From Candidatus Nanopelagicales bacterium (lineage in GTDB: Bacteria; Actinomycetota; Actinomycetes; S36-B12; GCA-2699445): a DNA stretch of 64,000 nt. Position numbers and translations under genes: made by a program. A model generated the notes under the pieces. That model saw nothing but the letters and a program-made list of their open reading frames with translations. It ran no database searches and was not told where the DNA came from. Below are positions 34,651 to 43,654 of the stretch, piece by piece; position 1 is the stretch's first letter; the number at the start of each line of letters is the position of its first letter. The DNA is taken from NCBI GenBank assembly GCA_037045355.1, contig JBAOHO010000014.1:62001-126000 (forward strand), written 5' to 3'.

Positions 34651-35553
34651 GTGGCACGAACCCGCTACACGAGTGACAAGGGCCTTACCCGTCGCATGCT
34701 GGGCACGATGGGTGGCCTGGGGCTGCTCTACGTCGTCGTCATCGGCGTGCTCATCGCCGTCGGGCTCAATGCCATCTTCGTGCTGGTGATCGCCGCGGGT
34801 CTGCTGTGGGGACAGTGGTACTTCTCGGACTCGATGGCCCTGCACTCGATGCGGGCCCAGGTCGTGACGCCGGAGCAGGCCCCCCAACTGCACGGTCTGG
34901 TCGACCGGCTGTGCGTGCTCGCCGACATGCCGAAACCCCGCGTGGCGATCGCCGATACGGACATTCCCAATGCTTTCGCGACGGGACGCTCACCGGAACG
35001 CTCGGTGGTGTGCGTGACCACCGGCCTCCTACGACGGCTGGATCGCGACGAACTCGAAGGAGTGCTCTCCCACGAGCTCGCCCATGTCGCTCACCGGGAT
35101 GTGACGGTCATGACTGTCGCGTCGTTCGCGGCGATCCTCGCGGGACTGCTCATCCGCACGGCGATGTGGGGCGGCATCATGCGCGATCGCCGTGACCAGA
35201 ACAGTGCGCTGGTGTTCTTGGCCGTGATGGTGGTGTCAGTCCTCGTCTATGTGTTCTCGTACATCCTCACGGCCGCCCTGTCCCGCTACCGGGAACTCGC
35301 CGCTGATCGGGGGGGCGCACTTCTGACCGGGAACCCCCGTGGTCTGGCGTCGGCGCTGCAGAAGATCAGCGGCGACGTCGGCCAGATTCCCACGCAGGAC
35401 CTGCGGCAGATGGAAGCCGTGTCGTCGTTGGCATTCATCCCCGCACTGGGCAGTGGGCGCGGGTTCGACCTGGCGAAGATCTTCTCGACCCATCCACCGC
35501 TGGAGAAGCGGTTGGAGAACCTCGCCCAGGTCTCGACCGAACTGGGACGCTGA
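34651..35553 (+). CDS. htpX: HtpX-like membrane zinc metalloprotease (M48)
   Basis: This protein is 300 residues with a GTG start. N-terminal helices (LGLLYVVVIGVLIAVGLNAIFVLVI) precede the active site LSHELAHVAHRD (HExxH near residue 140). Two further helices and the third zinc ligand in YRELAADRGGALL follow. HtpX degrades damaged membrane proteins on the cytoplasmic side. It lies between PspAA and PspAB and touches the latter (stop/start overlap TGATG), so it is part of the envelope-stress unit. Confidence 0.92.
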   Translation: MARTRYTSDKGLTRRMLGTMGGLGLLYVVVIGVLIAVGLNAIFVLVIAAGLLWGQWYFSDSMALHSMRAQVVTPEQAPQLHGLVDRLCVLADMPKPRVAIADTDIPNAFATGRSPERSVVCVTTGLLRRLDRDELEGVLSHELAHVAHRDVTVMTVASFAAILAGLLIRTAMWGGIMRDRRDQNSALVFLAVMVVSVLVYVFSYILTAALSRYRELAADRGGALLTGNPRGLASALQKISGDVGQIPTQDLRQMEAVSSLAFIPALGSGRGFDLAKIFSTHPPLEKRLENLAQVSTELGR

Positions 35554-36143
35554 TGGGCTTCTTCGACAACGTCCTGGGGCGGCGTAAGGCCGTTCAACCC
35601 GATCTCGACCAGTTGTTCCGCCTTCCGGCGGCGGCCATCACCTTGCAGGCCTCACTGGACTTCGTCGCGACAGGCGTTGGGTCGGTCGCCTTCCGGGCAC
35701 CGGAGGGTCGTGCCTTCGCGGACGTCCAGAGCGAGATCCAAGACCTGCTCGATGCTGATGGCGGGCCGCGAGTGGAGGCGATCCGCGACGATTTCGGCTT
35801 CACGTGGCTGGTGGTGCGTCACGACCCGAACGACGTGGCCGGACTGGTCACCGACCTGCACGCGATCAACGCCACGTTGAAGGACACCGGGTTCGGACCG
35901 ACGCTGCTGTGCTCGCTCGTGTCGTTTCGGGGTCCCGGGGGTCCCGGGGGTCCCGACGGTCAGGTGCTCGGCATGGTCTACCTCTTCAAGCAGGGAACGT
36001 TCTACCCGTTCGTCCCACTTGTGCAGCCGCAGCGCGACAATATCGCCGAGATCCAGATCCGCGACACGGTCGGATCCGACCTGTCGTTCGAACCGGATCT
36101 GGGCCGCTGGTTCGCCGTCTGGGGTGCCCCCGGTCTGGAGTGA
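35553..36143 (+). CDS. PspA-associated protein PspAB
   Basis: This protein is 196 residues. MGFFDNVLGRRKAVQPDLDQLFRLPAAA, FTWLVVRHDPNDVAGLVTDLH and LVYLFKQGTFYPFVP-type elements identify the PspAB family, known as a partner of PspA, PspAA and HtpX. A small GPGGPGGPD repeat (9-bp units) interrupts the middle. It ends the operon. The biochemical role is unknown. Confidence 0.82.
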   Translation: MGFFDNVLGRRKAVQPDLDQLFRLPAAAITLQASLDFVATGVGSVAFRAPEGRAFADVQSEIQDLLDADGGPRVEAIRDDFGFTWLVVRHDPNDVAGLVTDLHAINATLKDTGFGPTLLCSLVSFRGPGGPGGPDGQVLGMVYLFKQGTFYPFVPLVQPQRDNIAEIQIRDTVGSDLSFEPDLGRWFAVWGAPGLE

Positions 36144-36222
36144 CCACTGCATTGATGACGCCGCGTTACGATCATCTCACGGAGCGAACATCCTCGTAGG
36201 GTCCGTCAGGGGGTCGTTGGTC

Positions 36223-37422
36223 GTGTCATCCACTCGCCGAATGGCAATGCCGCTGGCAGCAATCCTGACGGCGTCCGCTTTCCTGGCCGCGCCACCCGCC
36301 GGCGCCTACACCGAGGACGCCGTGGTGGCCAAGGTCGCCGACGGTGACTCGCTCTACGTCAAGGGCGCTCGAGCGCCCATCCGTCTGATCGGTGTGGACA
36401 CCCCCGAGCAGGAGACCTGCGGATACGACGCGGCCAAGAAGGCACTTACTCAGATCGCCGGTCCCAAGACCCGGGTGCGTCTGAGTGCTCGTGACGAGAA
36501 CTCCTTCGCCTACGGGAACGGCTTCCGCCGACCACTGCGATACGTGGACAACGTCAAGACCAAGAGAGACGCATCCTTGACCCTGCTGGAGAAGGGGTTG
36601 GGGGTCTTCAACAACACGGTGGGGGAGTACGACCGCGAACTCGAGTATGTCCAGGCAGCGCAGCGAGCCGCGGCCGCTCGGGTGGGTCTGTTCAGCCCCA
36701 ACAGGTGCGGGGTGGGCCCGGCAGCCACTCTGCAGATCTTCGCGCACTACAACGCGCACCTGAACGACAAGCAGAACATGGCGGGCAAATGGGTTCGCGT
36801 GGTCAATCGCGGCGCCAAAACGGTGGACTTGAACGGGTGGCGCCTGCGCCCCTCCAACCGCAAGTACTACACGTTCCGAAACGTGGTGCTGGCTCCCCAG
36901 CAGTCAGCCGTCGTGCACAACGGGCCGGGCCGCAGTTACATGAAGGACGGCGACTTCCACTTTTACTGGGGCACCAAGATCGACATCCCCGATCCCGCCA
37001 CCTCCACCTTCGAAGCCGGCTCGATGTTCCTCCAGGACCCGGTCCAGAACTTCCGAGCGTGGACATTCTGGCCGTGTGTCATCGACTGCCCGACTCAGCA
37101 GTTGGTCGGCAAACTGCAGCTGTTCGCCAACTGGAACAACCGGGACGAATACGTCGAGGTCATCAACCCGACGAGTGAACCCGTCGACGCTTCCTTCCTG
37201 GTGCTGCAGACGGGGCCTTCGCTATTCGAGATCCCGCAGGGCAACCTCCTCGCTCCCGGACAGTCTTTACGTGTCTGGGCCCGGCCCCATGGATCCGACT
37301 ACACGTTTGATCGAGGCGGGCAGTTGTTCTCCCGCAGCGGAGGCGAGATCACCTTGCGTGGCAACGATGGTGTCGTTGTCACCGACCTGCGCTGGATCGG
37401 TCCCTGCAGTGCTCAGTGTTGA
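36223..37422 (+). CDS. Secreted thermonuclease-like protein with lamin-tail domains
   Basis: This protein is 399 residues from GTG 36223, chosen because it keeps STRR before the signal helix (MPLAAILTASAFLAAPPAGA); ATG 36241 is an alternative. A staphylococcal-nuclease (OB-fold) domain covers about residues 30-165: VAKVADGDSLYVKGARAPIR, IGVDTPEQETCGYDAAK and FNNTVGEYDRELEYVQ. Two lamin-tail-like beta domains follow (KWVRVVNRGAKTVDLNGWRL; NRDEYVEVINPTSEPVDASF). It probably cleaves extracellular DNA or RNA; the lamin-tail domains may bind the surface or substrate. Confidence 0.82.
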   Translation: MSSTRRMAMPLAAILTASAFLAAPPAGAYTEDAVVAKVADGDSLYVKGARAPIRLIGVDTPEQETCGYDAAKKALTQIAGPKTRVRLSARDENSFAYGNGFRRPLRYVDNVKTKRDASLTLLEKGLGVFNNTVGEYDRELEYVQAAQRAAAARVGLFSPNRCGVGPAATLQIFAHYNAHLNDKQNMAGKWVRVVNRGAKTVDLNGWRLRPSNRKYYTFRNVVLAPQQSAVVHNGPGRSYMKDGDFHFYWGTKIDIPDPATSTFEAGSMFLQDPVQNFRAWTFWPCVIDCPTQQLVGKLQLFANWNNRDEYVEVINPTSEPVDASFLVLQTGPSLFEIPQGNLLAPGQSLRVWARPHGSDYTFDRGGQLFSRSGGEITLRGNDGVVVTDLRWIGPCSAQC

Positions 37423-37595
37423 CGGACACGCGGGAGTTGCCGACGCGGGCCACCTGGCTCTCTGACGCGACACTCGCGCGCATCGGCCCCTTGTGTGGGC
37501 GGGATCACCGACTCTCAAGCCCTCGCCGAGGATTCTGAAAGCAGACCTGAGGGAGCAGATGTTGTGGGATTGCACCCCGGATTCGAGCCCTGGCG

Positions 37596-37799
37596 ATGGC
37601 TATCACCGCCCAGCCGACCTTGATCCTCGTGCGAGGCAATGGTGAGCTCATAGACGGCCGGGGTGGGGTCCTGACCGAGGGCATCATCGAGTCACCGTGT
37701 TGGAGGAATCATGCGATGGTATCGATGGCTAGTCGCCGTCAGCGGATTGGCGATCGCTCTCACAGCCTGCACCAGTCCCACTCGCGAGGCGCCGGATAG
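37596..37799 (+). pseudogene. Possible amidohydrolase N-terminal remnant
   Basis: Within the 288-bp gap before the DUF3179 gene, about 28 codons read TLILVRGNGELIDGRGGVLTEG, like the opening strands of an amidohydrolase. The frame then runs into the next gene as nonsense. No rest of an amidohydrolase is present. It could be chance. Confidence 0.3.
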
Positions 37800-38889
37800 C
37801 CTGCGGGGGGCTTCGGCGGTATCCGCCTCACGCGACGGGGCCGACCACCCGGACCTTCCGGCCCCTCAGGTCGATGTCGGTCGGATCATTGCCGGCGGCC
37901 CACCCCCAGATGGGATCCCACCGATCCACGAACCCACGTTCTCCCCGGTGCCGCAGGTGGACTGGCTCAAGGACAGCGAGCCCGTCATCGTGTTGCGCCA
38001 TAAGGGTCAGACCAAGCTGTACCCCGTTCAAGTGCTGACTTGGCACGAGATCGTCAACGACGAGATCGCCGGTGATCCGGTGACGGTCACCTACTGTCCC
38101 TTGTGCAATACCGCCATCGCCTTCAACCCCGTGGTGGACGACCAAGTACTCACCTTCGGGACCAGCGGCAGCTTGTACAAGTCCGCCTTGGTCATGTACG
38201 ACACTCAGACCGAGTCCTTGTGGTCCCAAGTTGAACGCCGGGCCATCGCTGGACAACTCTCCGGTACCGAGATGGGGACGCTGCCACTGTCGATGCTGCC
38301 CTGGCAGACCGCCCGCGAACAGTTGCCGGAGGCCGCGGTGCTGGAACGACCGCGCGACAGTGACCGTCCCTATGGCACCAACCCCTATGTCGGCTACGAC
38401 ACCGACGAGTGGACGCTGTTGGATCAGCCGACCGATGACCGGCTGCCGGCCAAGGAACGCGTGGTCCACCTGCTGGATCACGGAGTCGCGGTCCGCGCCA
38501 CCGAGCTGGTCGAGCGCCAAGTCGCGAACGTTACTGCCGACGAGCAACCCATGGTGTTGTTCGCTGCTGACGGGCTGGCCTCAGCGCTGGATGATCGTGC
38601 CATCGCCGAGGGCCGGCCCATCCCGGCCACCGGCGTCTTCAGCCGCCGAGTCAACGACCGGACTCTCACCTTCACCACCGTCGAAGGTGACGGCCGTGTG
38701 GTTGCTCGTGATGCGGACACCGGCTCGAAGTGGACATTGCTCGGCGAAGCCGTCGCCGGGCCGCTGCAGGGTGAGCAGCTGACCCAAGTCACTGCAGTGG
38801 ACACATTTTGGTTCGCTGCCAAGGCCTTCCAGCCGGAACTGACCCTGACCGATATCACCGACCCACTCGATGCGTCACAACTCGAGTGA
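37711..38889 (+). CDS. DUF3179 domain lipoprotein
   Basis: This protein is 392 residues with a GGAGG site. The lipobox gives Cys20 (IALTAC). The DUF3179 signature VTYCPLCNTAIAFNPVV lies near residue 128, after LRHKGQTKLYPVQVLTWHEI and before FGTSGSLYKSALVMYDTQTESLWSQ. The late WFAAKAFQP element is also typical. The family is extracytoplasmic and of unknown activity; the CPLC pair suggests redox or metal chemistry. Confidence 0.88.
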   Translation: MRWYRWLVAVSGLAIALTACTSPTREAPDSLRGASAVSASRDGADHPDLPAPQVDVGRIIAGGPPPDGIPPIHEPTFSPVPQVDWLKDSEPVIVLRHKGQTKLYPVQVLTWHEIVNDEIAGDPVTVTYCPLCNTAIAFNPVVDDQVLTFGTSGSLYKSALVMYDTQTESLWSQVERRAIAGQLSGTEMGTLPLSMLPWQTAREQLPEAAVLERPRDSDRPYGTNPYVGYDTDEWTLLDQPTDDRLPAKERVVHLLDHGVAVRATELVERQVANVTADEQPMVLFAADGLASALDDRAIAEGRPIPATGVFSRRVNDRTLTFTTVEGDGRVVARDADTGSKWTLLGEAVAGPLQGEQLTQVTAVDTFWFAAKAFQPELTLTDITDPLDASQLE

Positions 38890-38970
38890 GGAGGTCATCG
38901 GTGCAGCAGGGTTGAGCCCGGTATTCGCGACCATTGAGAAGGCCTTACGGGAAAGAGTGGTGGCCGCGAG

Positions 38971-40170
38971 TCAGGCGCCCAGCAGTTCGGCGGCGAGACG
39001 CCCGCTGCGCAGGGCTCCGTTGATGCTCGGCGCCTGGCGATGGTCGCCGGCCAGCACCAGTCCCGCACACACGGTGGGGGAACGCCGAGCCGACAGTGCG
39101 GGTAGCGCGTGGCGGATCGGGTAGTGAACGATCAGCTCGAGTTCGTCGGGTGCCACCGCCAACATGTGGGCGGCGTCGGCGCGAGCCCACAGCTCGGCCT
39201 GCGTCGAGTCGTGGTGACCGACTGCCGACGCCGCGATCAGGCGCTTACCGCGCGGTGCGTAGCGCGGCGCGACATCGCTCATGACGGCGACGTTGGCCAA
39301 CCGGGCATCTGGTGACACCAACAGCATCGGATGGCGCTGCGGTGTGCTGGGTGTCGCGAAATACCACGTTGTAAGGGATCGCCAGGAGGTGGCGGTGGCC
39401 CCTGGGATCAGGGTCGCGGGATCGGCGACGGCCACGATCACGTCTTCGGCTTGCCATTCGGCGTCGGCAGCGGACACTCGCCCGGGAGAAACCGAGGCAA
39501 CGGCGGTGTTCCGTCGGATATCCACGCCGGCGGCGAGCCTGCGTGGGAGCTCGTCCATCCCCGAGTCGGGCACTCCCGGAGTTCCGGCGAGGAAGGTCCG
39601 CAGGATGTCATCGACAATCCCGCGCGGCGAGGCGAGCCCGGGGTCCGCGAGCACGCCCGATAGGAACGGCCGCAGGACGCCTTCGAAAGCCGCCGGGTCG
39701 ACGCCAGCGTCTCCGAGCGCCACGGCAATCGGTTGGTCGGCCCGGTCCATGGGCGTGGGTCGAGGATGTCGAGGGGTGCCGAGCCGGGCGGCGTAGGCCG
39801 CGAACGCCCCGAGTCCGCGGGTGACCCCCAAAGCGTGCAGCGACCGAACCGTGGCAGTAAGCGCGCGCGGGTCTCGGCGCGGGTCGGACAGAGGGTGGGC
39901 CACACCGTCGCGCACCACCGCGACGCCGGCTGCGAACTGCCGCAGCGCAAGGTCCGGCCAGGCCTGCCTACCTTCCGGGTAGGCCGGGTTGTAAAGCTGG
40001 AAGCCCCGGTCGAGAACGAATCCGTCGACACGGTCGGTTCGTACTCGTCCCCCGATCTCATCGGAGGATTCCAGAACCACGACCTCGCGCCCGGCAGCAG
40101 AGAGTAGTTGGGCGGCCCTCAGCCCTGCGAGACCCGCTCCGACAACGATGACGTCAGCCTTGTGCACCAC
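38971..40170 (-). CDS. FAD-dependent amine-oxidase-like flavoprotein
   Basis: This 399-residue protein has a GTG start. The N-terminal dinucleotide site is VIVVGAGLAGLRAAQLLS, then VVLESSDEIGGRVRTD, the double signature of the amine oxidase/protoporphyrinogen oxidase group. The C-terminal FAD element is TVCAGLVLAGDHRQAPSINGALRSG. Members oxidise amines or polyenes such as carotenoids. The gene stands alone here, so the substrate is open. Confidence 0.88.
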   Translation of the reverse strand: MVHKADVIVVGAGLAGLRAAQLLSAAGREVVVLESSDEIGGRVRTDRVDGFVLDRGFQLYNPAYPEGRQAWPDLALRQFAAGVAVVRDGVAHPLSDPRRDPRALTATVRSLHALGVTRGLGAFAAYAARLGTPRHPRPTPMDRADQPIAVALGDAGVDPAAFEGVLRPFLSGVLADPGLASPRGIVDDILRTFLAGTPGVPDSGMDELPRRLAAGVDIRRNTAVASVSPGRVSAADAEWQAEDVIVAVADPATLIPGATATSWRSLTTWYFATPSTPQRHPMLLVSPDARLANVAVMSDVAPRYAPRGKRLIAASAVGHHDSTQAELWARADAAHMLAVAPDELELIVHYPIRHALPALSARRSPTVCAGLVLAGDHRQAPSINGALRSGRLAAELLGA

Positions 40171-40263
40171 GCGCCGAAGTGTGTCGTGGTCACCTCACGG
40201 GTGCAACCGGGCGCCGACCACCGGCGGTCCCCACCCACTCGAACGACCAGCCGAGCAGCCGAA

Positions 40264-41745
40264 CTAGCGAGGGCTGAGGTCCCGACCCACGGCGAGGACC
40301 TCGGTTACCAACTCGTCGGCCTCCGCCAGCGTGTTGCGCGGGTTGATGAAGCAGGGTCGCAGCGCGAACCGCCCCCTGACCCGTGTGCTCGACGTGATCG
40401 ACCGGCCGCGAGAACGCAGCGCCGTCAGGATGTCCTCGTTCAACTGGTCCAGTTCCGGCTCGTCGTCCATGCCCGGTGGGTGGAAGCGGAAGCAGGTGAT
40501 CGACAGCATGGGTTCACTCAGCAGTTCCAGATCCTCTGAGCTTCGAGCCAAGTCCGCCACCCTCCGCGCGCAGTCGTCGTGGCGGACGATTCGGTCGCGA
40601 ACCCCCTCGGCGCCGATCTCGGCCAACACAGCCCAGACCGCCAGGCCGCGCGCTGGTGTGGAGAAGTCCACCCCCCAGTCGGGTGTCCCGTAGCCGATCT
40701 CCTCGAACGGGGAGGCCGTGTCGGCCGTCCCTATCTCGGTGACGCGGACTCGGTCGTAGTCCCCGGACTCGATCGCGAAGGCCCGTGCCAACACCTCAGG
40801 GTCGCGCACAATCACGGCGCCTGTGCCGACCGGAGCCGCCAACCACTTGTGTGGGTCGATGGCGAACGAGTCGTACTGGGACAGGTCGCCGTAGCGCGCT
40901 CGCACCCGCTGGTCCAGAACTCCCCAGCCTCCATAAGCACCATCGACATGCAGCCAGATGTCTCGATCCTGGGCGATGCGCACCAGTTCGGGCAGCGGAT
41001 CGACCAGCCCGGTGTTGACGTCGCCGGCGCACCCCACGATCGCGATCGGGGTACATCCGGCGGTGATGTCCCGGTCCAGAGCTTGCTGCAGCAGGTCGAG
41101 GTCGATGGTTCCGTTCGAGTCCAGGGGGATCTCGCAGCGATTCCCACGCCCGAGTCCCAACACACCGAGCGCGCGACCCACGACATGGTGGGTCGCGGTG
41201 GAGCAGTAGACCCGTGGCGCGTGGAGGCCCTCGATCCCACTTTGCGCGGGGTCCAGTCCCCTTCGTTCGCCCGCTCGCTGGCGGGCAGCTCCGAGGCCGA
41301 CCAGGTTGGCGGTCGAACCACCGGAGGTGAAGGTCCCGACGAATGACTCCGGGAATCCGAGCAGCTCGATGAGCCAGCGCATCGCCAAGTGGTCGAGATA
41401 GTTGCCCGGCGTTGCCCACCACTTCTGGGGCACTGCCACGGACTGGGCGAGTCCGGCCGCAGCTGCGACGTCGGACGGGGCGGTCGTCACCCAGCCGGTG
41501 AATCCCGGGTGCCCCAGCCGCAGTCCGGACCCGATGACCACCTCGGCCAGTTCCCGCAGCACCGTGTCACGGCCGAGACCGGCCCTCGGAAGCGGCCGAT
41601 CGACGCGGGGCAGCCACTGCGAGCGACGAGCCGCCGGGTCGGGGCCGGTGAACCGCTGGAACTCGGTGAGCGCGGGAAGCAGGGCCCGTACCGCACCCGA
41701 TAAGTCGTCGGTCGTCGCGGCGTCGGCTGCGATGTGCGCGGGCAT
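40264..41745 (-). CDS. PLP-dependent group II amino acid decarboxylase
   Basis: This 493-residue protein starts 3 nt after nadA's stop. The PLP lysine is in FAIDPHKWLAAPVGTGAVIV, with WLHVDGAYGGWGVLD and TFTSGGSTANLVGLGAARQR upstream, as in aromatic-L-amino-acid/glutamate-type decarboxylases. The N-terminus contains LGHPGFTGWVTTAPS. It would make an amine from an amino acid; which one is not clear. Adjacency to nadA may be only positional. Confidence 0.88.
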   Translation of the reverse strand: MPAHIAADAATTDDLSGAVRALLPALTEFQRFTGPDPAARRSQWLPRVDRPLPRAGLGRDTVLRELAEVVIGSGLRLGHPGFTGWVTTAPSDVAAAAGLAQSVAVPQKWWATPGNYLDHLAMRWLIELLGFPESFVGTFTSGGSTANLVGLGAARQRAGERRGLDPAQSGIEGLHAPRVYCSTATHHVVGRALGVLGLGRGNRCEIPLDSNGTIDLDLLQQALDRDITAGCTPIAIVGCAGDVNTGLVDPLPELVRIAQDRDIWLHVDGAYGGWGVLDQRVRARYGDLSQYDSFAIDPHKWLAAPVGTGAVIVRDPEVLARAFAIESGDYDRVRVTEIGTADTASPFEEIGYGTPDWGVDFSTPARGLAVWAVLAEIGAEGVRDRIVRHDDCARRVADLARSSEDLELLSEPMLSITCFRFHPPGMDDEPELDQLNEDILTALRSRGRSITSSTRVRGRFALRPCFINPRNTLAEADELVTEVLAVGRDLSPR

Positions 41746-41748
41746 TCG

Positions 41749-42933
41749 TCAGTCCTTCGCGCCGACCCCGGGCAGGGCCAGCATGCGGTCGAGTGCGACA
41801 CGAGCCCAATGCGCCACATCCGAGTCCACCACGATCCGGTTTTCCACGCGGCCCGCAGCCAGCTGCTCGAGCGACCGGTGCAGGTGCGGCAGGTCGATGC
41901 GGTTCATGGTCGAGCAGAAACACACAGAGCGGTCCAGGAACGAGATCGACTGCTCCGGATGTTGCAGGGCAAGGCGGCGCACGAGGTTGAGTTCGGTCCC
42001 GATCACCCACGATGTCCCGGGGCCGGCTGCCGCGACTGCTTTGATGATGGACTCGGTGGAGCCCACCATGTCGGCTTTCTCGACCACCTCGTAACGACAC
42101 TCGGGGTGGACCAGCACCTGGACACCGGGGATACGCGCTCGCGCCTCATCGACGGCCTCCGGCAAGAATCGGCCGTGGACCGAACAGTGACCTCGCCACA
42201 GGATCATCTTGGCCGCGCGAAGCTCCTCCTGCGTCAGTCCGCCACCGGGCTTGTGGGGATCGAAGACGACGCAGTCGGTCAACTCCAGGCCGAGCTCACG
42301 CACAGCCGTGTTGCGGCCCAAGTGCTGGTCTGGCAGGAACAGCACTCGCTCGCCGTGCTCAAATGCCCACTCCAGGGACTGACGGGCGTTGCTGGACGTG
42401 CACACGGCGCCGTGGTGGCGTCCGGTGAAGGCCTTGATCGCCGCCGTGGAGTTCATGTAGGTGATCGGGATCGTGCTGTCCGCGATCCCGGCCGCGGCGA
42501 TCACCTGCCAGGCGGCCTCGACCTGAACGATGTCGGCCATGTCCGCCATGGAACAGCCAGCTGCCAGGTCCGGGAGAATCACTTGTTGGGAGTCGGCCGT
42601 CAGGATGTCGGCCGACTCCGCCATGAAGTGCACGCCGCAGAAGACGATGAACTCCGCCTCGGGTCGCGCCGCAGCCTGTTGAGCGAGTTTGAAGGAGTCC
42701 CCGGTGACGTCGGCAAACTGGATCACCTCGTCACGCTGGTAGTGATGACCCAGAATGAACACCCGGTCGCCCAACTGCTCCTTCAGGCGATGGACGTCGG
42801 ACACGAGGTCCGGGTCCGACGCCGCGGGCAGTTCGCCGGGACATTCGACGCCCTTCTCGGTGTCGGGATCAGCGCTGGCGCCCAAGAGCAGCAGGGCCAG
42901 CGGAGTGGGCTCGGGCTCGGTGAAGGTGGTCAC
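41749..42933 (-). CDS. nadA: Quinolinate synthase
   Basis: This protein is 394 residues from GTG 42933, chosen because a CAGAAT hexamer lies 6 nt upstream; upstream codons look non-coding. It condenses iminoaspartate with dihydroxyacetone phosphate for NAD synthesis, using a 4Fe-4S cluster. Expected cysteines are in IVFCGVHFMAES, VHPECRYEVV and SVCFCSTMNRI. The motif VFILGHHYQRDEVIQFADVT opens the domain. nadB and nadC are not in the window. Confidence 0.95.
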   Translation of the reverse strand: MTTFTEPEPTPLALLLLGASADPDTEKGVECPGELPAASDPDLVSDVHRLKEQLGDRVFILGHHYQRDEVIQFADVTGDSFKLAQQAAARPEAEFIVFCGVHFMAESADILTADSQQVILPDLAAGCSMADMADIVQVEAAWQVIAAAGIADSTIPITYMNSTAAIKAFTGRHHGAVCTSSNARQSLEWAFEHGERVLFLPDQHLGRNTAVRELGLELTDCVVFDPHKPGGGLTQEELRAAKMILWRGHCSVHGRFLPEAVDEARARIPGVQVLVHPECRYEVVEKADMVGSTESIIKAVAAAGPGTSWVIGTELNLVRRLALQHPEQSISFLDRSVCFCSTMNRIDLPHLHRSLEQLAAGRVENRIVVDSDVAHWARVALDRMLALPGVGAKD

Positions 42934-43203
42934 GGCCCGATTCTGGACCCCAAGGCCGTCACCCCGCCACATCCGGCGCGATAACGGCGGTCACTGGCGA
43001 CTTCTCGTCCTTCTCCGGTACCCAAGGCCCACGTTCGACCCCGGAGTCACGACAACCTGCTGCGAAGCTGCCGACTCTCACGGGGAGGGCAGTCGCGGAG
43101 AGCGCCACCTCGTGCGCCGGACGGCCGCTGCGGGGAATGGCCGGACGCCCCAGATGGTTCTACCCTTGGAGTCGAGCTGAACCCCCAAGGAACGGGAGAC
43201 CAT

Positions 43204-43557
43204 ATGACCACCGACAGCACCAGCGCTCAGACGAGCACCGTGATCCTCACCGACACCGCATCGGCCAAGGTCAAGGCTTTGCTCGAATCCGAGGGTCGCG
43301 ACGATCTCGCCCTGCGTATCGCCGTCCAGCCCGGCGGGTGCAGCGGTTTGCGTTACCAGTTGTTCTTCGACGACCGGTCTCTCGACGGTGACGAGAACAT
43401 CGATTTCGAGGGCGTCAATGTGGTCGTCGATCGCATGAGCCAGCCGTACCTGGGCGGCGCCACTATCGACTTCGTCGACACGATCGAGAAGCAGGGCTTC
43501 ACGATCGACAATCCCAACGCCACCGGGTCGTGCGCCTGCGGCGACTCGTTCCACTGA
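43204..43557 (+). CDS. erpA: HesB/IscA-type iron-sulfur carrier (ErpA-like)
   Basis: This protein is 117 residues with a GGGAG site before the ATG. The three conserved cysteines are Cys46 (QPGGCSGLRY) and Cys110/Cys112 (ATGSCACGDSFH). A-type carriers pass Fe-S clusters to target enzymes such as NadA, whose gene is divergent next door, and the Rieske protein. The N-terminus has a short Ser/Thr-rich lead before VILTDTASAKVKALL. Confidence 0.92.
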   Translation: MTTDSTSAQTSTVILTDTASAKVKALLESEGRDDLALRIAVQPGGCSGLRYQLFFDDRSLDGDENIDFEGVNVVVDRMSQPYLGGATIDFVDTIEKQGFTIDNPNATGSCACGDSFH

Positions 43558-43603
43558 TTTCGCGGGCGCGATCCGGGCGGAGCCCGATGTCGGACCTTGC
43601 CCA

Positions 43604-43640
43604 TCCACGACCCCGGTCATCGCCTGACCGGGGTCGTGGC
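43604..43640 (+). terminator. Terminator hairpin after the HesB gene
   Basis: cacgaccccggtca pairs perfectly with tgaccggggtcgtg across a 5-nt loop. The T-tract is weak. A TGTAAT element that may serve the next gene follows at once. Confidence 0.65.
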
Positions 43641-43654
43641 GTGTAATGGGCGCC

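Noticed and set aside
37596..37799. Intact small gene before the DUF3179 gene
   Set aside because: Only the first 28 codons look coding; the rest overlaps the start of a well-supported lipoprotein gene, so it is listed only as a possible remnant.
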